10,631 bases of DNA from Tannerellaceae bacterium (GTDB lineage: Bacteria > Bacteroidota > Bacteroidia > Bacteroidales > Tannerellaceae): positions 1-10,631 of the forward strand of contig JAJBTP010000485.1 of the NCBI GenBank assembly GCA_020860805.1. The letters run 5' to 3'. The position numbers were made by a program, and so were the translations under genes. The first letter of the stretch is position 1, and every line of letters starts with the position of its first letter. The notes under the pieces were generated by a model. That model searched no databases. It saw only the letters and a program-made list of their open reading frames with translations, and was not told where the DNA came from. Positions 5,503-10,631 of the stretch are shown piece after piece.

Positions 5503-7661
5503 TTATTGGGTAAGGTTCATTTCTTCCAACAAATAACCGGCACCGGCATATTTATCTATAATAAAAAGAACATATCGTATATCTACAATAACACTACGCT
5601 GATAATCCGGCAGGTATTGTATATCGCCTCCTACACCTTCCCAGTTCCGGTCGAAATTGATACCGATTAAAGCACCATCCGCATTCAAGACAGGACTACC
5701 GGAATTGCCACCGGTTGTATGGGTAGTTGCGCAAAATGCAACAGGCATTTGTCCGTCAGGCATAGCATAGCGCCCAAAATCTTTCCGTCGATATAACTCT
5801 TTTAACTTAGCAGGTACCACAAACTCCCAGTTTGCGGGGTCTTCTTTTTCCATTACCCCTTCCAGAGTGGTCTGGTAATCGTAGTAAACTGCATCCCGTG
5901 GTTTATAACCTTTTACCTGTCCATACGTAAGACGTAAAGAAAAGTTTGCATCCGGAAAATTCATCGCCTCTCCATACATTTCCAGCAATCCTTTCACATA
6001 CATTCGGTGTGCATCCGAATATTCCTGATTGTACTCTTTTAAAGCCTTCTCCAATGCCTGTTTTTCATCTTTCACTGATTGTGCAAAAAGAATCATTGGG
6101 TCATTTTCCAGAACTTTTACAGAAGGTTTAGCCAGAAAGCGTTTCATATTTGCGTCACTGCCATATATAGAGGCATGGAAAAGATAATCGACAAATGCAT
6201 TTACATCTCCTTTGAAACGTTTATCGACTTCTTCCAGATAAACAGGCCTGCTGCCAGCCGGTATGCGTGTCAAATATTCTTTCAGGAGAACTTTAGCAAC
6301 TTTTTTATCAACTTCAGGTGAATAATCTTTATTGGCAAACCGGTTGTATGCCTCCTGTAGTTTGACCAATTCTTCTGCCATTAATGGCTTATCTTTATTT
6401 CGAAGAGCAGATACCAGCAGATCCATATTTACAGGTACAGCCGAAAACTCTATACCACGGGTTAAGGCTTCGTCCAGCATCCAATTACGGAACTGTAATT
6501 CTTTCCGGTTAGTTATCAGTTGTTCCATCGCATCCAGGGCTACCGCATATTCAGGTTTATTATGCTCTTTAGCCCAGTTTAATAATTTATCCTGTTCTGC
6601 TTTTTTCCTGTTCAAAACCTCTTTTGTCTATAGCCCAGTTAGTTCCGATAGCGTTTTTATATGCATTGGTTGAACCGGCATATTTACTGGCGTACTGGAT
6701 TCTTACTTTGGGGTCTTTTAGCATCTCTTCCAACATCACCTGTTGACGCAGATTACGCACGTCTATCCTTACCCGGTTATCAATGTCTCTTCTTTCTGCT
6801 ACTTCCCAGGAGGTATAATATTTATTGGCACGTCCGGGAAATCCCATAATCATTGCAAAACCATTCTCCTGTACTCCGGCCAATGATATTTTAAACCATC
6901 TTTTAGGACGCAAGGGCACATTACTTTCACTGTATTCTGCCGGATTACCGTTTGCGTCTGCATAGATACGGAATACAGCAAAATCACCGGTATGGCGGGG
7001 CCACATCCAGTTATCTGTATCTGCTCCGAATTTGCCAATAGAAGAGGGAGGTGCACCTACCAACCGTACATCCGAATAAATCTTTTTAGTAAACATATAG
7101 TATTGATTTCCTCCATAAAAAGGTTTAATCTCAACTTCGGTTCCCGGGTTATCCTGCAGGAATTTCTCTCCTACTTTTTCACGGGCCAATCCATTCAGAT
7201 AAAGAGGTGATAAATAATTCAGGCTATTGGGTTCGTTTTCCTTTTCCAATGCTGCAAGCACATAGGAAGTAACGTCTTCGATTTTATCAATAAAAGTGAC
7301 TTTGAGTCCCGGATTGGGTAATTCTTCTGCACGTGACATGGCCCAGAAACCATCCGTCAGATAATCATGTTCCATAGAACTGTGTTTTTGTATCTGGCCA
7401 TATCCACAATGATGATTCGTTAATACTAATCCTTCCGGAGAAACGATTTCACCCGTACACCCACCTCCAAATATAACAACTGCATCTTTAATAGAGGATG
7501 AATCCGGATTGTAAATATCATAGTCCTGCAGGCGCAAACCTAACGCCTGCATTTGTGGAAATTTCTGTTGTTTCAATAGGGGTAATACCCACATACCCTC
7601 GTCCGCAGCAAGTGGGAATATAGTACATAGTGTTAATAAGGTTGCTTACAAGTCGCTTCAT
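5503..7661 (-). pseudogene. S46 dipeptidyl peptidase of DPP11 type, broken by two frameshifts
   Basis: Joined across two shifts, this encodes about 718 residues, the normal S46 length. The frame from ATG 7661 (MKRLV) meets a +1 shift at 7646-7647; removing one A restores a signal peptide, MKRLVATLLTLCTIFPLAA, cleaved before DEGMW. The body then runs to a six-A run (plus-strand T 6601-6606), where the frame is lost again after 'KRGFEQEK', stops at TAA, and continues as 'AEQDKLLNWAKEH'. Catalytic motifs survive: His in 'TNHHCGYG' (about 84), Asp in 'DTDNWMWPRHTGDFA' and Ser in 'GGNSGSPV'. An Arg lies 18 residues after that Ser ('NFDRNW'), matching Arg673 of Porphyromonas gingivalis DPP11, which selects Asp/Glu; DPP7 has Gly. 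Such enzymes release dipeptides in the periplasm for amino-acid fermentation. It follows the CYTH gene by 40 bases. A recent pseudogene or two indel errors fit equally. Confidence 0.85.
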
Positions 7662-7701
7662 GATATTTTTGTTTTAGATTATATTTATTTCAATCCTATA
7701 T

Positions 7702-8178
7702 TTACTTTTTATCCCATGCTGAATATGGGTATTTAGTTAACATAGAATTATAATAGCGGCGGTCACCGGTAACTTCTTCACCTAACCATAAGGGTTTCCG
7801 AAAAGGTTCATCAGGGTTACTCAACTCTATTTCAGCCATAATAAGTCCTTCATTGTCCCCATGAAAAACATCAATTTCCCAGATATGATTTTCTATTTTT
7901 GCATAATGACGTACTTTATCAATCACTCCGGGCTCGCAAAGTTTCAGTAATTCTTCTGCATCCGGTACCGGAATAGCCTGTTCAAACTCATAGCGGCTCA
8001 GCCCGTCATCTGTGGAAGGTCCTTTAATCGTCAGGAATGCTTTTTGGTCTGAAATCCGTATCCGTACCGTGCGTCCCGGTACCGAACAGATGTATCCCTG
8101 TACAATCCGGCTGGCCGATTGCACATCCGTCATAAATTCTCCCTTTACCAGGAATTTGCGTTCAATTTCTAAAGCCAT
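7702..8178 (-). CDS. CYTH-domain (triphosphate tunnel metalloenzyme) protein
   Basis: The product has 158 residues from ATG 8178. The N-terminus MALEIERKFLV carries the ExExK signature (EIERK) of the CYTH superfamily. Further charged strands follow that would line the triphosphate tunnel: 'TVRIRISDQKAFLTIKG', 'SRYEFEQAIP', 'DKVRHYA', 'WEIDVFHGDNEGLIMAEIELSNPDE' (as separate motifs), and 'VTGDRRYYNSML' near the end. The length matches the compact single-domain bacterial type. Characterised bacterial members hydrolyse inorganic tripolyphosphate or other triphosphates using a divalent metal; some relatives are adenylate cyclases or thiamine triphosphatases, so the substrate here is not settled. 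It is cytoplasmic, with no signal peptide. It starts 34 bases after the Smr gene stop and is probably co-transcribed with it. Confidence 0.88.
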   Translation of the reverse strand: MALEIERKFLVKGEFMTDVQSASRIVQGYICSVPGRTVRIRISDQKAFLTIKGPSTDDGLSRYEFEQAIPVPDAEELLKLCEPGVIDKVRHYAKIENHIWEIDVFHGDNEGLIMAEIELSNPDEPFRKPLWLGEEVTGDRRYYNSMLTKYPYSAWDKK

Positions 8179-8212
8179 TTATTCGATTGTCAATTTGCCT
8201 GGTCAATTGTTC

Positions 8213-9283
8213 TTATTTTATGGTTATCATAGTTGCTCCGTATCCATATTCGCGGAAAGAGGCATCCTGGAAATAATGTTGTTTATATTTTGTCTTTAAT
8301 TCTTTTTCAATGGCTTTTCGCAGCACCCCTTCTCCTTTACCATGAATGAAAACGATTTTCTGTCCTTTTTTTGTTGCGTATTGCGCCAATATTTCATGAA
8401 ACTTCTCTAACTGGTAATTCAGAATATCTGCATTGCTTAATCCATTGATATTATCGAGCAACTGGGTGATATGTAAGTCTACTTCTATAACCGGAGTGCC
8501 TGCTGTCTGTGGTTTCCCGGATTGAGGACGTGTGGTATCTACTTTTTTCTTTTGAGCCATTGCTTCCTGTAATTCTGCTGCAGAAATCAGGAGTTCTTTT
8601 TCGGGTACATCCTGCCGTACAACCGGATAAACCAATGCATCTTCATCAAAAAAATCATTTTCTGTAAAACAATGCAGTTTATAGAACTTAACGGTATCCA
8701 GGCGTAACTCTACGGAAACTGCATTCTTCAAGGCAAATGGTTTATTCTTTTTAAATGCTATGAATTGTACACAGATTCTTTCCAGGTCGTTCAAATCACT
8801 TTTCTCAAACTCTTCCAGAAATATTTTGGTATTGGGCTCTACGATTCCATTATGCCGGCTAATCCAGCTGTTATTCTCACGGCTCATATAATTAAAGAAC
8901 AGAAAATAATTGCTGTTATTTACTATATAAGCTTCATATCCGGTTGATTGCATGACTTTTGCATCAATAGGCAGGTAAGCTAAGAATACATTCAGGCGTT
9001 CACCTTCCGGGGTCTCTTCGACTTTTACCTCTACCGGTTCCTGTTTTTTGACTGTTGGTGCTGTCTGTACGGGTGCAGGTGCCTGGCGGGTTATTACCGG
9101 CCGGTTATCACTTCGTACCTGCATTTCATTATTTCCTACTACTACACATTCACGAATCAGAGCCGGAACATCAAATCCGTCTTCATCTTCTACCAATACC
9201 TGGTCTTTTCCTCTGAAAGCTGTTACAGTTCCTCCTCCTACACTATTCAGGAAGCGTACTTTATCTCCTATCTTGATTGACAT
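8213..9283 (-). CDS. DUF2027 and Smr-domain protein
   Basis: The product has 356 residues from ATG 9283. The N-terminal 50 residues ('KIGDKVRFLNSVGGGTVTAF') look like a small SH3/KOW-like beta domain. A Pro/Gln/Val-rich linker (about 60-85) leads to the middle domain, starting at 'ERLNVFLAYLPID' and typical of DUF2027 proteins of Bacteroidota. A second linker (about 240-262) leads to a C-terminal Smr domain (about 265-356) with 'EVDLH' (267-271), 'IHGKGEGVLRKAI' (313 on) and 'YGYGATMITIK' at the end. Smr domains are nucleases acting on DNA or RNA; stand-alone forms have been linked to cleaving mRNA on stalled or collided ribosomes, and MutS2 uses one in the same way. The role of this architecture is unproven. 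First gene of a minus-strand run with the CYTH and peptidase genes, divergent from the QueA-family gene across 53 bases. Confidence 0.88.
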   Translation of the reverse strand: MSIKIGDKVRFLNSVGGGTVTAFRGKDQVLVEDEDGFDVPALIRECVVVGNNEMQVRSDNRPVITRQAPAPVQTAPTVKKQEPVEVKVEETPEGERLNVFLAYLPIDAKVMQSTGYEAYIVNNSNYFLFFNYMSRENNSWISRHNGIVEPNTKIFLEEFEKSDLNDLERICVQFIAFKKNKPFALKNAVSVELRLDTVKFYKLHCFTENDFFDEDALVYPVVRQDVPEKELLISAAELQEAMAQKKKVDTTRPQSGKPQTAGTPVIEVDLHITQLLDNINGLSNADILNYQLEKFHEILAQYATKKGQKIVFIHGKGEGVLRKAIEKELKTKYKQHYFQDASFREYGYGATMITIK

Positions 9284-9299
9284 AATCTTACTTACTTAA

Positions 9300-9329
9300 T
9301 TGTTGTCCAGACAAAGTTCACTAATTTTG
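9300..9329 (+). promoter_or_regulatory. Promoter of the QueA-family gene
   Basis: TTG (9300-9302), 19 bases, then TAATTTTG (9322-9329), an exact TAnnTTTG match. The -7 box ends only seven bases before ATG 9337, so the transcript would begin at or almost at that codon. Either the mRNA is nearly leaderless or translation starts at ATG 9346. I found no equally good promoter for the divergent Smr gene in the 53-base gap. Confidence 0.6.
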
Positions 9330-9336
9330 CGCAATA

Positions 9337-10569
9337 ATGAAAAGAATGGCTTCAAAAACTAAACATATACGGATAGAAGAATATGATTATTCTCTTCCGG
9401 ACGACAAAATAGCTAAATTTCCACTTGCTCAAAGAGATGATTCCAAACTTCTCCTGTATAAGGATAAACAAATAACAGAAAAACAGTTTAAAAACCTACC
9501 GGATTTATTACCTCCCGGTGCTCTGGTGGTATTCAATAACACACGGGTTATACAGGCAAGGCTGTTATTCCGGAAAGAAACAGGAGCACGGATTGAAATA
9601 TTTTGTCTGGAACCTTTAATACCTCACGATTATGCTTTGATATTCCAGGAAACCCAATACTGTAACTGGTTATGCCTGGTAGGTAATCTGAAAAAATGGA
9701 AGGAAGGTTCTTTAAAAAGGGTTTTACAAATTAATGAGGATGTCATTACGTTAGAAGCTGAAAAAGAGGAGTCAGTCGGGGATTCTCATAAAATCCGTTT
9801 CAGCTGGAATAATCCTTCTTATACATTTGCTGATTTATTGGAGGCTGCTGGTATTCTTCCGATTCCTCCTTATTTGCACAGAGATACGGAGGAAAGCGAT
9901 TTGGAGACCTACCAGACGGTTTATTCCAAAATTAAAGGTTCCGTTGCGGCTCCTACTGCCGGACTTCATTTTACCCCGGAAATATTAATAGCTTTAGAGA
10001 AAAAAGGATTTAAACGGGAGGAAGTCACTCTACATGTAGGAGCCGGTACTTTTAAACCTGTTAAAAGTGACACGATTGAAGCGCATGAAATGCATACTGA
10101 ATTTATCTCTGTAAACAGGGATACCATCCAAAACCTGCGGAATAAACTGGGTAATATTATTGCAGTCGGTACCACCTCTGTCCGCACGTTGGAAAGCCTG
10201 TATTATATAGGTACCGCTTTGGCTGCAAATCCGGATATCCGGGAAGAACAACTGGCGGTAAAGCAATGGATGCCTTATGAAGAGGAGAATAACAAATTAT
10301 CTCCGGCAGAAGCACTGGATAGCATCCTGAACTATCTGGATAGAACAAAAATGGATAAACTGATTACTTCTACTCAGATAATTATTGCTCCGGGCTATAC
10401 ATTCAAAATCGTAAACGGAATTATTACTAACTTTCATCAACCCCGCAGTACCTTATTATTGCTTATCTCTGCTTTTGTAAAGGGTAACTGGAAAGAAATG
10501 TATGAGTATGCTTTAAATCATAACTTCCGCTTTTTAAGTTATGGAGACAGCTCTCTACTTTTACCTTAA
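9337..10569 (+). CDS. queA: QueA-family S-adenosylmethionine:tRNA ribosyltransferase-isomerase, long form
   Basis: The product has 410 residues from ATG 9337, or 407 from ATG 9346 (MASKTKHIRIEEYDY), which better suits the promoter position. QueA transfers and isomerises the ribosyl part of SAM onto 7-aminomethyl-7-deazaguanine in tRNA, giving epoxyqueuosine. Family motifs are clear: 'VVFNNTRVIQARL', 'GARIEIFCLEP', 'GSVAAPTAGLHFTPEIL', 'VTLHVGAGTFKPV', 'HEMHTEFI', 'AVGTTSVRTLESL', 'APGYTFKIVNGIITNFHQP' and 'RSTLLLLISAF'. It is longer than the usual QueA of about 350 residues (E. coli 356), and much of the excess lies after 'TTSVRTLESLYYIG'. From memory, many Bacteroidales carry both a short, standard QueA and a long one like this. 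Whether the long form has the same activity is not known to me. Divergent from the Smr gene; no clear terminator in the remaining 62 bases. Confidence 0.85.
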   Translation: MKRMASKTKHIRIEEYDYSLPDDKIAKFPLAQRDDSKLLLYKDKQITEKQFKNLPDLLPPGALVVFNNTRVIQARLLFRKETGARIEIFCLEPLIPHDYALIFQETQYCNWLCLVGNLKKWKEGSLKRVLQINEDVITLEAEKEESVGDSHKIRFSWNNPSYTFADLLEAAGILPIPPYLHRDTEESDLETYQTVYSKIKGSVAAPTAGLHFTPEILIALEKKGFKREEVTLHVGAGTFKPVKSDTIEAHEMHTEFISVNRDTIQNLRNKLGNIIAVGTTSVRTLESLYYIGTALAANPDIREEQLAVKQWMPYEEENNKLSPAEALDSILNYLDRTKMDKLITSTQIIIAPGYTFKIVNGIITNFHQPRSTLLLLISAFVKGNWKEMYEYALNHNFRFLSYGDSSLLLP

Positions 10570-10631
10570 AAAAGAAATAAGACAATAAAAAGAGGAGGTC
10601 AACCGTTTCATAAGTAGAAAACATATAAAAT
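10570..10631. other. Right-edge intergenic DNA
   Basis: AT-rich sequence after the QueA-family stop. It contains AGGAGG, but no start codon lies within a useful distance downstream, and no hairpin followed by T residues is visible. Confidence 0.5.

Noticed and set aside
5485..5670. Plus-strand 61-codon frame
   Set aside because: It lies mostly antisense to the conserved C-terminus of the peptidase and has no supporting features.
6587..6620. Programmed ribosomal frameshifting at the A6G sequence in the peptidase gene
   Set aside because: A AAA AAG is a classic -1 site, but here it is in the wrong phase (GAA AAA AGC), the needed shift is +1 or -2, and the same gene carries a second frameshift in its signal peptide.
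9312..9319. Minus-strand -7 box GAACTTTG for the Smr gene
   Set aside because: It differs from TAnnTTTG in the first base and has no TTG at the proper distance.

Overview
The window looks like a chromosomal segment of a Bacteroidales bacterium. Evidence: AT-rich intergenic DNA, several promoters of the Bacteroidota type (TTG, 19 bases, TAnnTTTG), few Shine-Dalgarno sites, and typical gene families of the order (an EF-G paralog with an altered GTPase centre, a DUF2027-Smr protein, a long-form QueA and an S46 dipeptidyl peptidase). I cannot name the genus. There are no rRNA or tRNA genes, no CRISPR array and no recognisable insertion sequence.

Layout. At the left edge is the N-terminal part of an unrecognised membrane protein (1-463, minus). 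Upstream of it on the same strand is a gene for an EF-G2-type elongation factor (558-2714, minus), divergent from hemW (2890-4020, plus). After a likely hemW terminator comes a compact two-gene unit with its own promoter: a zeta-toxin/COG4185-type P-loop kinase (4147-4728) and an overlapping 56-residue ORF (4721-4891), closed by a strong terminator at 4894-4956. This looks like a toxin-antitoxin cassette in toxin-first order. A 611-base convergent gap (4892-5502) then carries two separate clusters of inverted and tandem repeats.

The right half is a minus-strand run: DUF2027-Smr protein (8213-9283), CYTH phosphatase-like protein (7702-8178) and an S46 dipeptidyl peptidase of DPP11 type (5503-7661). 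The peptidase is broken by two frameshifts, one in the signal peptide and one in a six-A run, and is best treated as a pseudogene or an assembly error. Divergent from this run is a QueA-family gene (9337-10569, plus), probably the long second QueA of Bacteroidales rather than the ordinary short one.

Most of the genes are housekeeping or translation-related: an EF-G paralog, a haem chaperone, a tRNA-queuosine enzyme and an Smr protein. The accessory content is the toxin-antitoxin-like pair and the repeat-rich gap. I see no clear new multigene system. The items most worth checking are the small toxin partner, the altered GTPase centre of the EF-G paralog, the double frameshift and the repeat elements.
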